NCBI RefSeq assembly: GCF_016863615.1
Contig: NZ_BOPF01000021.1
Location: forward strand, 62,001 to 126,000
Origin: Virgisporangium aliadipatigenens
GTDB taxonomy: Bacteria; Actinomycetota; Actinomycetes; Mycobacteriales; Micromonosporaceae
Length of the DNA stretch: 64,000 nt
Direction: 5' to 3'
Every line of letters begins with the position of its first letter. Within the stretch, counting starts at the first letter, position 1. A program made the position numbers and the translations under genes. The notes under the pieces are model-generated. The model ran no database searches. It worked only from the letters and a program-made list of their open reading frames with translations, and was not told where the DNA came from. Positions 1 to 7,630 of this stretch are shown in pieces.

Positions 1-862
1 CCAGCTCGAACGTGCCGTAGTTGAGCACCCGTCCGAGCGCGCTCTGCACGTACTTCATGTCGGTGACCCGCTGGAGCGGCATCATCGCGACGTTGCGGGT
101 GATGATGCCGCTGACCACCATGACCCGCTTGTTGGTCAGGATGAACCGGTCGAACCACCAGTCCGCGATCTGCCAGGCGACCCAGATGAGCACGAAGATC
201 CAGCCGAGCACCAGGAACGTCGCGAACTCCGGCCGCGCGTCGTAGCGGGTCAGCAGGCCGGTGACGACGCCCATGACGACCGTGGCGCCGGCGGCGATGC
301 CCACCTCGCGGGCGAGCTGGATCGGATGGCGCCGCCATTCCCCCCGGAACTTCTCCGTGGGGAACAGGTACTTCTGCACCAGCTGGCTCGGCTCGTCCTC
401 CAGCGGCACGACGCGCCGGCTGCCGACGAGCCCGGTGCCTCCGCCGCCGCCGCGGAGGTTGCTCAGCTCCTCCTCGGTGATCGGCTCCCCGACGACGAAC
501 GACGCCCCCACGGTCGTGGAGCCGTCGTAGCGTTCGTCCGCGAGATCCTCGGGGAAGCCAAGGTCGTCGCCGTAATCGGGATCCTTGCGGAACCGTGGGT
601 CGTCGAACTCGGGATCGTCCACATAGGGCGGTGGGGTGCGTCCGCCGGGACTCGGCCGGGGCCGGTCGAGGTCGGGATCCGCCGCGAAGGCCCGCTCGTC
701 CTCCCGGATGTCGGCCAGGTCGGCGTCGGTCAGCTCGTCCGGGTCCGGCCGATCGGGTCCGGCCGGAGGGTCGAAGCGCGCGCGTGGGATCGGTTCGGTG
801 TCGCGGTCCCGCCAGATGTGCTCGTCCTCGCCGCCGCTGCTACGCGGCCCCTCCCCAGCCAT
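1..862 (-). CDS. bPH_2 (PH) domain membrane protein, C-terminus cut by window edge
   Basis: The frame is open from an ATG at 862 to the window start, so the 3' end is missing. The first ~130 residues are acidic, Pro/Asp/Arg-rich and probably disordered cytoplasmic sequence. Two adjacent hydrophobic segments follow (around REVGIAAGATVVMGVVTGLL and FLVLGWIFVLIWVAW). Then comes the start of a bacterial PH-like domain with the typical stretch FILTNKRVMVVSGIITRN and PLQRVTDMKYVQS (PF03703-like). Known members are membrane proteins of unknown role. It lies 3 bp downstream of the small membrane-protein gene on the same strand, so the two are probably co-transcribed. Family assignment is firm; function is unknown. 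Confidence 0.85.
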   Translation of the reverse strand, partial: MAGEGPRSSGGEDEHIWRDRDTEPIPRARFDPPAGPDRPDPDELTDADLADIREDERAFAADPDLDRPRPSPGGRTPPPYVDDPEFDDPRFRKDPDYGDDLGFPEDLADERYDGSTTVGASFVVGEPITEEELSNLRGGGGGTGLVGSRRVVPLEDEPSQLVQKYLFPTEKFRGEWRRHPIQLAREVGIAAGATVVMGVVTGLLTRYDARPEFATFLVLGWIFVLIWVAWQIADWWFDRFILTNKRVMVVSGIITRNVAMMPLQRVTDMKYVQSALGRVLNYGTFEL

Positions 863-865
863 GGG

Positions 866-1024
866 TCAGTTGAAGAGCGAGGTCATGAAGTCGCCGATAC
901 CGCCGGCCAAGTCCATGATTCCGCTGCCGATCGACTTTGCGACGTTGGCGGCGGACTGAGGCCGGTACGCGATGAAAAAGATCAAGAACGCGATGCTGCC
1001 CCAGGTAAGGACTTTCTTGACCAT
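866..1024 (-). CDS. Small single-pass membrane protein
   Basis: This 52-residue protein has one transmembrane segment near its N-terminus (LTWGSIAFLIFFIAY) followed by a short amphipathic tail rich in Gly, Ile and Ala. I chose the ATG at 1024 because a GGAGGG sequence lies about 10 nt upstream. A longer in-frame ATG at 1072 would add a charged, unconvincing extension. The gene is immediately upstream of the bPH_2 protein and likely forms a two-gene membrane operon with it. I recall similar short proteins annotated as hypothetical in actinomycetes. No function can be assigned. Confidence 0.75.
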   Translation of the reverse strand: MVKKVLTWGSIAFLIFFIAYRPQSAANVAKSIGSGIMDLAGGIGDFMTSLFN

Positions 1025-1248
1025 CTCGGCCCATCCCTCCCCACGGCGACGGTCCTGTCCCGCCGCGGACACTCAGCGTATCAGTCAGACCGCTTAGGGT
1101 GAATTGTGCGTGCGATGACCGACTCGGACGTTGATCCTAGACCGATAGGTCTACACCGCACCGTGACGATACGGGGGCAACGCGGCACAACACCAGTCGT
1201 GGGCCGCGCGTGTCGTAGACGGCAGAATCACACCCGTCCGGGCGGTTT

Positions 1249-1902
1249 TCACACCCGCCCGTGCAGATACGGCGTCGGTGCGCCGTAGACGAGCTGCCCG
1301 GGGACGTCGTCCACGAGGTTGATCAGGTTGAGGTCCTCGGCGAAGACGTAACCGGCGCCGGAGGGCCAGGCGACCAGGTAGAGCCACATGCCCATCGCCT
1401 CGCCGACGTAGGCGCAGCGGTCGGCCGCCGACTTCACGGTCCACAGCGAGGCGGGCCAGCCGGCCGCCCGGACCCGCGCGTGCGGGGTGGCGGTGGACTC
1501 GCCCTCCAGGAACGGTCCCGGGTCCGGCCCGGGGATGCCGGCGAGGCGGGTGCCGAAGCCGACGCCCGGCTCCTCGGCGACGAGCAGCAGGTCGGCGGGG
1601 CCGCCCTCCAGCGGGGTCGGGCCGCTGATCGCCATCACCGTGCCGCGGGTCCCGTCGTGGTCGTCACCGACCCAGCCCGCGCCGGTCACCGTCCATCCGG
1701 GCGGCAGGGGCCACGGGCACCAGAGCGGCGTGGCCGAGCCGTCGACCCGGCTGCGGACCATCTCGACGATCTCCGGACCGATGTGTTCGGGAACGTGCAG
1801 GGGAAGCACACCACCGTCGACGTCGCAGCGCCATTCGGAGTTCATCAGGTCCGGCGGCCGCACCGGGCCACCGCACCTGGGACAACTCACGGAGACGCCC
1901 AT
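1249..1902 (-). CDS. DUF6758 family protein
   Basis: The ~218-residue protein opens with a zinc-ribbon-like SCPRCGGPVR and a later WRCDVDGGVLPLH (Cys/His spacing). A globular domain follows with the stretch LLLVAEEPGVGFGTRLAGI and GPDPGP typical of actinobacterial DUF6758 proteins, which I recognise from Streptomyces. There is no signal peptide or membrane segment. Two starts are possible: an ATG at 1902 or an in-frame GTG at 1908 overlapping the trmH stop (TAGTG), which would imply translational coupling. Neither has a clear Shine-Dalgarno. The role is unknown; metal binding by the N-terminal ribbon is an inference. Confidence 0.82.
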   Translation of the reverse strand: MGVSVSCPRCGGPVRPPDLMNSEWRCDVDGGVLPLHVPEHIGPEIVEMVRSRVDGSATPLWCPWPLPPGWTVTGAGWVGDDHDGTRGTVMAISGPTPLEGGPADLLLVAEEPGVGFGTRLAGIPGPDPGPFLEGESTATPHARVRAAGWPASLWTVKSAADRCAYVGEAMGMWLYLVAWPSGAGYVFAEDLNLINLVDDVPGQLVYGAPTPYLHGRV

Positions 1903-1907
1903 GCCCA

Positions 1908-2636
1908 CTACGGTGCGTCGTCGAACCGCCCGCCGTCAAGCCACTCCGGCGGATCCGCGTGTTCCTGAATCCAGGCGTGCATCGCGATTCCGCTCGCGAC
2001 ACCGGCGTTGATCGATCGCGTGGATCCGTACTGCGCGATGGAGTACAGCGCCGTGCACGCCGCCCGCGCCGCGTCCGACAGGCCGGGCCCCTCCTGCCCG
2101 AACACCAGCACGCAGCGCCTGGGGAGCGCGTGGCGTTCGAGCGGTTTGGAGCCGGGGAGGTTGTCGATCCCGACCACGGCAAGCCCCTCGCCCGCCGCCC
2201 ACGCGGCGAACGCCGGCACGTCCGGATGGTGTCGCACGTGCTGGTACCGGTCGGTGACCATCGCGCCCCGCCGGTTCCACCGCTTGCGGCCGATGATGTG
2301 CACCTCGCGCGCCAGGAACGCGTTCGCGCTGCGCACCACGGTGCCGATGTTGAAGTCGTGCTGCCAGTTCTCGATGGCGACGTGGAAGTCGTGGCGGCGG
2401 GAGTCGAGGTCGGACACGATCGCGTCGAGCCGCCAGTAGCGGTAGCGGTCGACGACGTTGCGACGGTCGCCGCCGGCGAGCAGTTCGGGGTCCAGGCGCG
2501 GGTCGTCCGGCCAGGGGCCCTCCCACGGTCCGACGCCCACCGCTGACTCCGGTTCGGACTCCGGTCCGGCGCCTTCGGGCAGGGAGACGAAAGCGGTCAC
2601 GGACGCCGAAGGTACAGGCCGGTCGGGTGAACGCAC
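1908..2636 (-). CDS. TrmH/SpoU-family RNA 2'-O-methyltransferase
   Basis: Members are SAM-dependent SPOUT-fold enzymes that methylate ribose 2'-OH groups in tRNA or rRNA. The three SpoU motifs are visible. Motif 1 is HDFNIGTVVRSANAF, where N and R are expected catalytic/substrate residues. Motif 2 is VLVFGQEGPGLS. Motif 3 is YGSTRSINAGVASGIAMHAW, holding the trefoil-knot SAM site. The N-terminal ~60 residues are Pro/Glu-rich, without an obvious L30-like substrate domain. The start is uncertain: GTG at 2636, or a later GTG at 2600 giving VTAFVSLPEG. Its target nucleotide cannot be inferred. It is coupled to the downstream DUF6758 gene. Confidence 0.88.
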   Translation of the reverse strand: MRSPDRPVPSASVTAFVSLPEGAGPESEPESAVGVGPWEGPWPDDPRLDPELLAGGDRRNVVDRYRYWRLDAIVSDLDSRRHDFHVAIENWQHDFNIGTVVRSANAFLAREVHIIGRKRWNRRGAMVTDRYQHVRHHPDVPAFAAWAAGEGLAVVGIDNLPGSKPLERHALPRRCVLVFGQEGPGLSDAARAACTALYSIAQYGSTRSINAGVASGIAMHAWIQEHADPPEWLDGGRFDDAP

Positions 2637-2685
2637 GGACGCAGCTCACCCGACCGGCGCACCGATCACGGGGGAACCGGCCCGG

Positions 2686-3153
2686 TCAGCCGGCCAGGGC
2701 GTGTTCGAACCGGTCCAGGAGGCGGTGCTGGGCCGCCGCGGCGGGGTCGTCGACCGGCGGCGTCGCGCCGAGCCCGCACGCGGCGAGCGCGATCCGGCGC
2801 ACCCACCGGCGGTAGCCGTCCGCCTCCCCGGTGGGGACCCGTTGGGCGAGCGCCTGCCCGGCGAGCACACAGTCGCCGTGCACGACCTCGGGTGGCACCG
2901 CCTCCGGCGACACGTCGTCGCCGGCGTAGATCGCCGCGACGACCTCGCGGACCAATGCGCTCGCATCGGTGCGGCCGGCCGCGATGGCGGCGACGCCGGC
3001 GAGGATCTCGGTGACGGCCGGCGGCTCCGGCGAGACCACGGAAACAGCGGTCAGGACGCGCGGGGGCAGCCGTATCAGCAGCTCCCAGTCGTGCGACGGG
3101 AGCGAGCGGGCGTAACTACCACCGGCGCGGGTCCGTGCGGGCTGGCTGGCCAT
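2686..3153 (-). CDS. Conserved-type hypothetical protein
   Basis: I do not recognise this 155-residue protein. It appears all alpha-helical and soluble, with helical blocks around LPSHDWELLIRLPPRVLTAV, VTEILAGVAAIAAG and GYRRWVRRIALAACG, and no signal peptide or membrane segment. The ATG at 3153 has a good GGGAGG six bases upstream, and codon usage is strongly G/C in third positions, so it is a real gene. It precedes trmH on the same strand with a short gap, so it may head that operon. Confidence 0.65.
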   Translation of the reverse strand: MASQPARTRAGGSYARSLPSHDWELLIRLPPRVLTAVSVVSPEPPAVTEILAGVAAIAAGRTDASALVREVVAAIYAGDDVSPEAVPPEVVHGDCVLAGQALAQRVPTGEADGYRRWVRRIALAACGLGATPPVDDPAAAAQHRLLDRFEHALAG

Positions 3154-3469
3154 GACGACCTCCCGAACGCAGCATATGCCGACGTATCAGGCAAGCATCA
3201 CGATTCGAGCGCCCCGGCAGAACCGGACCCGGACGCAATGAACGGCGGGGCCCTCCCCGGCACCCGCCGTCCACGCTCTGTTACGAGAGAGTCTGAGTGA
3301 TCCCGGACACTCCGTACAGAGACGGAGGTCACATTTACCGAATCGAGACACCGACTCAAAGGTCGGAAAGTTTCGGCACTCGTGGGAGCGATTCCACGAA
3401 ACTACGTTCCGTAACGTGCACTGAGCGTGCAGACTCCGTCGCTGAACACGGGCGGTAGGGTCCCCGTCA
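3154..3469. other. Intergenic region between divergent genes
   Basis: This 316-bp gap separates a minus-strand gene and a plus-strand membrane-protein operon, so it should hold two promoters. I see a nested inverted repeat: TCGTGG at 3380-3385 with CCACGA at 3394-3399, flanked by GTTTCG and CGAAAC. It may be an operator or RNA hairpin. No convincing ORF or RNA gene is visible. Confidence 0.4.
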
Positions 3470-3934
3470 ATGGAAACGCCAGCCACCCGACAGGCCGGTC
3501 CCGATCGGTTGTCCGACCGCGGTCGGACGGCCCGGCTCGTGGCGACCGCGCTCGGCCTCCTGCTGCTGTTCGGCGGCACGATCTTCGGCACCGACGACGA
3601 CTTCCCGTTCGGGCCGTTCCGGATGTTCGCCACCACCAACCGGTGGGACGAGCCGATCTCCATCGCCCGCGCGGAGGTGCTGCTCGACTCGGGCGAACGC
3701 GTCGAGCTGACCCCGGCCAACAGCGGCGTCCGGCGGGCCGAGGTCGAGGGGCAGCTCGAACGGTTCAAGGCGGAGCCGCAGCGCCTCGCCGGGCTCGCCG
3801 ACGCGTGGCGGGCACACCACCCGGGCGGCAGCTCAGTCCGTTCCGTCGCGGTCTATCTGAGACACCACGAACTCAGCCGGCGCGGGCCGACGGGCCACTA
3901 CTACGACGAGCAGGTGGCGACATGGGACGCCTGA
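3470..3934 (+). CDS. Single-pass membrane protein of unknown function, partner of HTTM-like protein
   Basis: The 154-residue protein has a cytoplasmic basic N-terminus and one transmembrane helix at about residues 24-42 (LVATALGLLLLFGGTIFG). An extracellular domain follows beginning FPFGPFRMFATTNRWDEPI, ending in a polar C-terminus. It overlaps the next gene by 13 bp, strongly suggesting translational coupling and a joint function with that polytopic protein. The motif GPFRMFA is distinctive, but I cannot tie it to a known activity. Confidence 0.7.
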   Translation: METPATRQAGPDRLSDRGRTARLVATALGLLLLFGGTIFGTDDDFPFGPFRMFATTNRWDEPISIARAEVLLDSGERVELTPANSGVRRAEVEGQLERFKAEPQRLAGLADAWRAHHPGGSSVRSVAVYLRHHELSRRGPTGHYYDEQVATWDA

Positions 3935-4860
3935 GCGCGGCCGGCGACTGGCTGGTGGCGCCGGTGCCGCGGGCCCGGATCGCGATCTTCCGCACGATCG
4001 TCTACCTCTTCGTCGCGCTCGACGTCACCGTGATCACCGGCTGGGTGCGGGCGCACACCGGGATGCCCGGCGACCTGTACCGGCCGCTTCTCGTGGCGCG
4101 CCTGCTGCACCTGCCCACGCCCGGGCGCGCGCTGATCCTCACCGTCTTCTGGGTGCTGCTCGCGGCCGCGCTGGCCGCCGCCACCGGGCGCGCCCACCGG
4201 CTGCTCGGCTGGACCGTCTTCGCGCTGTACTTCGAGTGGATGATCATCGCGATGAGCTACGGCAAGGTCGATCACGACCGGTTCGGGCTGCTCGTCGCGC
4301 TCGCGGTCCTGCCGACCGCCGGGGCCGCGCGTCACACGGATCAGACTCTGACGGAACGGGGCGGTTGGGCGCTGCGCATGACGCAGTTCGGCGTCGTGGC
4401 GACCTATTTCCTGGCCGCGTGGGCGAAGCTGCGCTTCGGCGGGCCGGAGTGGCTCACCGGCGCCACGCTGATGCGGGCGGTCGTGCGGCGCGGCACGTTC
4501 CTCGCCGACCTGCTGGTGCAGGTGCCGTACCTGATGATCCTCTCGCAGTTCGGGATCATGGCGTTCGAGCTGCTCAGTCCCGTCGTCTTCGTCCTGAACG
4601 AGAAGTGGCGGGTGCGGCTCGTCGCGTTCTGGTACGCCTTCCACGTGATGGTCTTCGCGACGATCACGATCTCGTTCGCGCCGCATCTCGCCGCCATGTC
4701 GAGTTTTCTGCCGCTCGAACGGGCATTGGCGCGCGTGAGACGGCCCACGTGGGGAATGCTCCGATACGCCGGTGTCGTTTCTCCCGGAGACGCGCCCGAG
4801 GATCGGAGTTCGATATGGCGACGGTTGAGGTCACCGAGCACACCTTCGAAGAGACAGTGA
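3922..4860 (+). CDS. HTTM-like polytopic membrane protein
   Basis: The 312-residue protein has several hydrophobic helices: IAIFRTIVYLFVALDVTV, ALILTVFWVLLAAALAA, TVFALYFEWMIIAM, MTQFGVVATYFLAAWAKL, and a C-terminal pair near LVAFWYAFHVMVFATITISF. The arrangement, with RIAIFR early and a Lys/Arg motif in the middle (AAWAKLRFGGPEWL), resembles HTTM (horizontally transferred transmembrane) domains, related to vitamin-K-dependent carboxylase membrane regions. Only the fold-level similarity is claimed. The ATG at 3922 lies inside the upstream gene, and the C-terminus overlaps the thioredoxin gene by 46 bp, so three genes may form one operon. Confidence 0.72.
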   Translation: MGRLSAAGDWLVAPVPRARIAIFRTIVYLFVALDVTVITGWVRAHTGMPGDLYRPLLVARLLHLPTPGRALILTVFWVLLAAALAAATGRAHRLLGWTVFALYFEWMIIAMSYGKVDHDRFGLLVALAVLPTAGAARHTDQTLTERGGWALRMTQFGVVATYFLAAWAKLRFGGPEWLTGATLMRAVVRRGTFLADLLVQVPYLMILSQFGIMAFELLSPVVFVLNEKWRVRLVAFWYAFHVMVFATITISFAPHLAAMSSFLPLERALARVRRPTWGMLRYAGVVSPGDAPEDRSSIWRRLRSPSTPSKRQ

Positions 4861-5483
4861 CGGGTGAGGGCATCACCCTCCTCGACTTCTGGGCCGAGTG
4901 GTGCCCCCCGTGCAAGGCGTTCGGTCCGATTTTCGAGAAGGCCTCCGAGGCGCATCCCGACATCACGTTCGGGAAGATCGACACCGAGGCCGAGCAGATG
5001 CTCGCCATGCAGTTCGAGATCCGGTCGATCCCGACGATCATGGCGGTGCGCGACGGGATCGTGGTCTACGCGCAGCCCGGCGCGCTGCCGGCCAAGGCGC
5101 TGGAGTCGCTGATCTCGCAGGTGCGGGAGCTCGACATGGACGAGGTGAAGGCGAAGGTCAAGGCCGCCACCGAGCCTGAGGCCCCGGCCGCTCCCGCTGC
5201 CCCTGCCGCTCCTGCTGCTCCTTCCGCGCCGGAGAAGGCCACCGCACCCGCTTCCGACGAAGCCGGCGCTGTGGAGCCCGCGGCCGCCGGGTCGCCCGCC
5301 GCCGAGAAGCCGGCGGCGAAGAAGGCACCGGCCAAGAAGACCGCCGCGAAGAAGGCGCCCGCCCCCCGGAAGGCACCGGCCAAGAAGGCGGCGGCGAAGA
5401 AGACGACCGCCAAGAAGACCCCCGGCGCGAAGAAGGCTCCCGCCGCGAAGGCGGCCCCGACCGACGCGGCCACCGAGGAGTAG
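4815..5483 (+). CDS. Thioredoxin-domain protein with histone-H1-like Lys/Ala C-terminal tail
   Basis: Residues 1-105 form a thioredoxin fold with the active site WAEWCPPCKAF (the second variable residue is Pro rather than the usual Gly of CGPC) and the cis-proline loop RSIPTIMAV. After a helix the protein changes to an Ala/Pro linker (four APA-type units). It then has a ~60-residue tail of KKAPAKK, KKTAAKK and RKAPAKK repeats like bacterial histone H1-like or HupB tails. There is no signal peptide, so it is cytoplasmic. Disulfide reductase activity is expected; nucleic-acid or nucleoid association through the tail is inference. The start at 4815 lies within the 3' end of the HTTM-like gene. 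Confidence 0.85.
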   Translation: MATVEVTEHTFEETVTGEGITLLDFWAEWCPPCKAFGPIFEKASEAHPDITFGKIDTEAEQMLAMQFEIRSIPTIMAVRDGIVVYAQPGALPAKALESLISQVRELDMDEVKAKVKAATEPEAPAAPAAPAAPAAPSAPEKATAPASDEAGAVEPAAAGSPAAEKPAAKKAPAKKTAAKKAPAPRKAPAKKAAAKKTTAKKTPGAKKAPAAKAAPTDAATEE

Positions 5484-5486
5484 GTA

Positions 5487-5510
5487 GCCGGCGGCGTCAA
5501 GGCCGCCGGC
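5487..5510 (+). terminator. Hairpin after thioredoxin gene
   Basis: GCCGGCGGC (5487-5495) and GCCGCCGGC (5502-5510) form a perfect 9-bp stem with a 6-nt loop, four bases after the thioredoxin stop. No T-run follows, as is common for actinomycete terminators. Confidence 0.65.
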
Positions 5511-5564
5511 GAGTAATCGCACCGACACGCAAAGTTGGCCCCACGCATATCGTTGAACTTCGTA

Positions 5565-5580
5565 TCGAACGTATGTTCGA
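5565..5580 (+). promoter_or_regulatory. SOS box (LexA operator)
   Basis: TCGAACGTATGTTCGA is a perfect palindrome matching the actinobacterial/Bacillus-type LexA consensus TCGAAC-N4-GTTCGA. It lies 9 bp before the probable GTG start of the SplB-like radical SAM gene, where bound LexA would block transcription. The gene should therefore be induced by DNA damage. I recall that the M. tuberculosis homologue Rv2578c also appears among predicted SOS-box genes. Confidence 0.85.
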
Positions 5581-5588
5581 ATGTCTGT

Positions 5589-7556
5589 GTGCGTTGGGAC
5601 CAGTTGCTGATTTCCGCTGACCGGACCGATGGCGAGCGGCAGAACACTTCCCTGCCGCTCGCCCTCCCGGGTGCGACGGTGCGTACTTTCGACACGCCCG
5701 AGTTCCGGGGCAAGACGTTCTACGAGGTGCGAGCGCGCTCGATCATCAACCGGGTGCCCGCCTCCTCCCGCATGCACTTCGAGTGGACGGTCAACCCGTA
5801 CCGGGGCTGTTCGCACGCGTGCACCTACTGCCTGACCGGCGACACGCCGATCCTGATGGCCGACGGGCGGACCAAGCCGCTCGCCGACCTCGTGGTGGGC
5901 GAGCGCATCTACGGCACCGTGCGCGACGGCTACTACCGCCGTTACGTGGTGACGGAGGTGCTCGCGCACTGGCAGACCCGCAAGCCCGCGTGGCGGGTCC
6001 GGCTCGCCGACGGCACCACCCTCGTCGCCAGCGCCGATCACCGGTTCCTGACGCAGCGCGGGTGGAAGCACGTCGTCGGCAGCGAGCAGGGCACCGACCG
6101 CCGGCCGCACCTCACCGTCGGCAGCAAGCTGCTCGGCGTCGGCCACTTCGCCGACGCGCCCAAGGACTCGGCGGACTACCGGCACGGCTACCTGTGCGGG
6201 CTGGTCGGCACGGGCGGGCGGCATCCCGCCGACTTCCACGGCGAGCCCGACGCGATGCTGCGCGCCGCGCAGTACCTGGCGCGTTCGATCGACGACGAGA
6301 GCGGTGCGCGGGATCCCGAGCCGGGTGTGCACGTGGGTCCCGCGGCATGGCCGCAGGCACCGGGGGCGGACTGGCACGCCGGGTTGCTCGCGGGGATGTT
6401 CGACGCGCACGGCAGCTGCAGCCGGGGCAACCTGCGCATCGCCACCAGCGGCGAACGCCTCGTCGAGGCCGCACGGGAGGCGTTCGCGCGGTTCGGGTTC
6501 GAGGTGTCGGTGGACCGTTCGGGGCGTGGGCGGCGCACCACCTACCTGCGCCTGCTCGGCGGGCTCGCCGCCCGGCTGCGGTTCTTCCACACCACCGACC
6601 CGGCCGTCGTGCACAAGCGCGACCTCAGCGGGATCGCCGTCAAGTGCGACGCCGACCTGCGGGTGGTCAGCGTGGAGCCGCTCGGGCTCGACCTGCCGAT
6701 GTACGACATCACCACCGGCACCGGGGACTTCATCGCCGCCGGCGTCGTCAGCCACAACTGCTTCGCCCGCAACACCCACACCTATCTGGACCTGGACGCC
6801 GGGGCCGACTTCGACGACAAGGTCGTGGTGAAGGTCAACGCGCCCGACCTGCTGCGCAAGGAGCTGGCGCGTCCACAGTGGACCGGCGGGTCGATCGCGA
6901 TGGGCACCAACGTCGACTGCTACCAACGCGCCGAGGGGCGGTACCGGCTGATGCCCGGCATCATCGCCGCGCTGCGCGACCGGGCCAACCCGTTCTCCGT
7001 GCTGACCAAGGGCACCCTGCTGCTGCGCGACCTGCCGCTGCTGCGGGAAGCCGCCTCGGTCACCCGCGTCTCGCTGGCCGTCTCGGTCGGGTTCCGGGAC
7101 GAGGAGCTGTGGCGCTCGGTCGAGCCGGGTGCGCCGAGTCCCGCGCGGCGGCTGGACATGGTGCGGCGGCTCGGCGACGCCGGGTTCGCCGTGTCGGTGC
7201 TGATGGCGCCGATCCTGCCGGGCATCACCGACACCGACGGGGAGATCGACGCCACCGTGGCCGGGATCGTGGCGGCCGGCGCGGTCAACGTGGTGCCGAT
7301 CCCGCTGCACCTGCGCCCCGGCGCGCGGGAGTGGTACCTGCGCTGGTTGTCCCGCGAGTTCCCGCACCTGCTGCCGATGTACCGGGAGCGGTATCGCGCG
7401 GGGGCGTACCTCGACGCGACGTATCAGAAGGAGCTGTCCGCCAGGGTCAAGGCCGCCGCGCGCCGGCACGGGCTGCGGCCGCCGGCACCGGAGCCCGAGC
7501 CGGTCGCGCCGGCACCCGCCCCGCTCCCGAGCGACACCCAGTTGACGCTGCTGTGA
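5589..7556 (+). CDS. Intein-containing Rv2578c-type radical SAM protein (SplB-like)
   Basis: Extein parts resemble Rv2578c and spore photoproduct lyase-like radical SAM enzymes: FEWTVNPYRGCSHACTYC, then FARNTHTYLDLDAGADFD, GTNVDCYQRAEGRYRLMPGI and SVLTKGTLLLRDLPLL. The 4Fe-4S cluster motif CxxxCxxC uses Cys74, Cys78 and the residue after the intein. A 310-residue intein interrupts the motif exactly before the third cysteine. I start at the GTG 5589 because it gives VRWDQ, matching MRW at the start of Rv2578c; the 18 residues encoded upstream cross the SOS box. The substrate is unknown; a DNA-repair role fits the LexA box. After splicing the protein would be about 345 residues. Confidence 0.88.
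   Translation: MRWDQLLISADRTDGERQNTSLPLALPGATVRTFDTPEFRGKTFYEVRARSIINRVPASSRMHFEWTVNPYRGCSHACTYCLTGDTPILMADGRTKPLADLVVGERIYGTVRDGYYRRYVVTEVLAHWQTRKPAWRVRLADGTTLVASADHRFLTQRGWKHVVGSEQGTDRRPHLTVGSKLLGVGHFADAPKDSADYRHGYLCGLVGTGGRHPADFHGEPDAMLRAAQYLARSIDDESGARDPEPGVHVGPAAWPQAPGADWHAGLLAGMFDAHGSCSRGNLRIATSGERLVEAAREAFARFGFEVSVDRSGRGRRTTYLRLLGGLAARLRFFHTTDPAVVHKRDLSGIAVKCDADLRVVSVEPLGLDLPMYDITTGTGDFIAAGVVSHNCFARNTHTYLDLDAGADFDDKVVVKVNAPDLLRKELARPQWTGGSIAMGTNVDCYQRAEGRYRLMPGIIAALRDRANPFSVLTKGTLLLRDLPLLREAASVTRVSLAVSVGFRDEELWRSVEPGAPSPARRLDMVRRLGDAGFAVSVLMAPILPGITDTDGEIDATVAGIVAAGAVNVVPIPLHLRPGAREWYLRWLSREFPHLLPMYRERYRAGAYLDATYQKELSARVKAAARRHGLRPPAPEPEPVAPAPAPLPSDTQLTLL
5829..6758 (+). mobile_element. 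Intein within the radical SAM CxxxCxxC motif
   Basis: Residues 81-390 of the precursor form an intein. It begins with Cys1 and the N-terminal Hint block CLTGDTPILMADG, has the block-B-like TTLVASADHRFLTQRGW, and ends DFIAAGVVSHN before the +1 Cys (codon at 6759). The middle carries two degenerate LAGLIDADG-type segments: GYLCGLVGTGG, whose acidic residue is missing, and AGLLAGMFDAHGS, whose Asp is kept. The endonuclease is probably inactive while splicing should be intact. Splicing restores CSHACTYCFARN, so the cluster forms only after excision. Confidence 0.9.
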
Positions 7557-7630
7557 GGGAATCCAGTGCCGAACTTGAGTTCATGCGCCCCTCGCTCCTC
7601 GCCCCACGCCCGTCAGGCGGTGCCCTGGTC

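Noticed and set aside
3370-3402. Nested inverted repeat GTTTCG...CGAAAC / TCGTGG...CCACGA as a terminator or riboswitch
   Set aside because: It is not at a gene end and resembles no known RNA family; listed only within the intergenic note.
4404-7469. Very long (1021-codon) minus-strand open frame opposite the thioredoxin and radical SAM genes
   Set aside because: It is a shadow frame caused by high G+C third positions; its translation is Arg/Gly/His-rich without domains, while the plus-strand genes have clear motifs.
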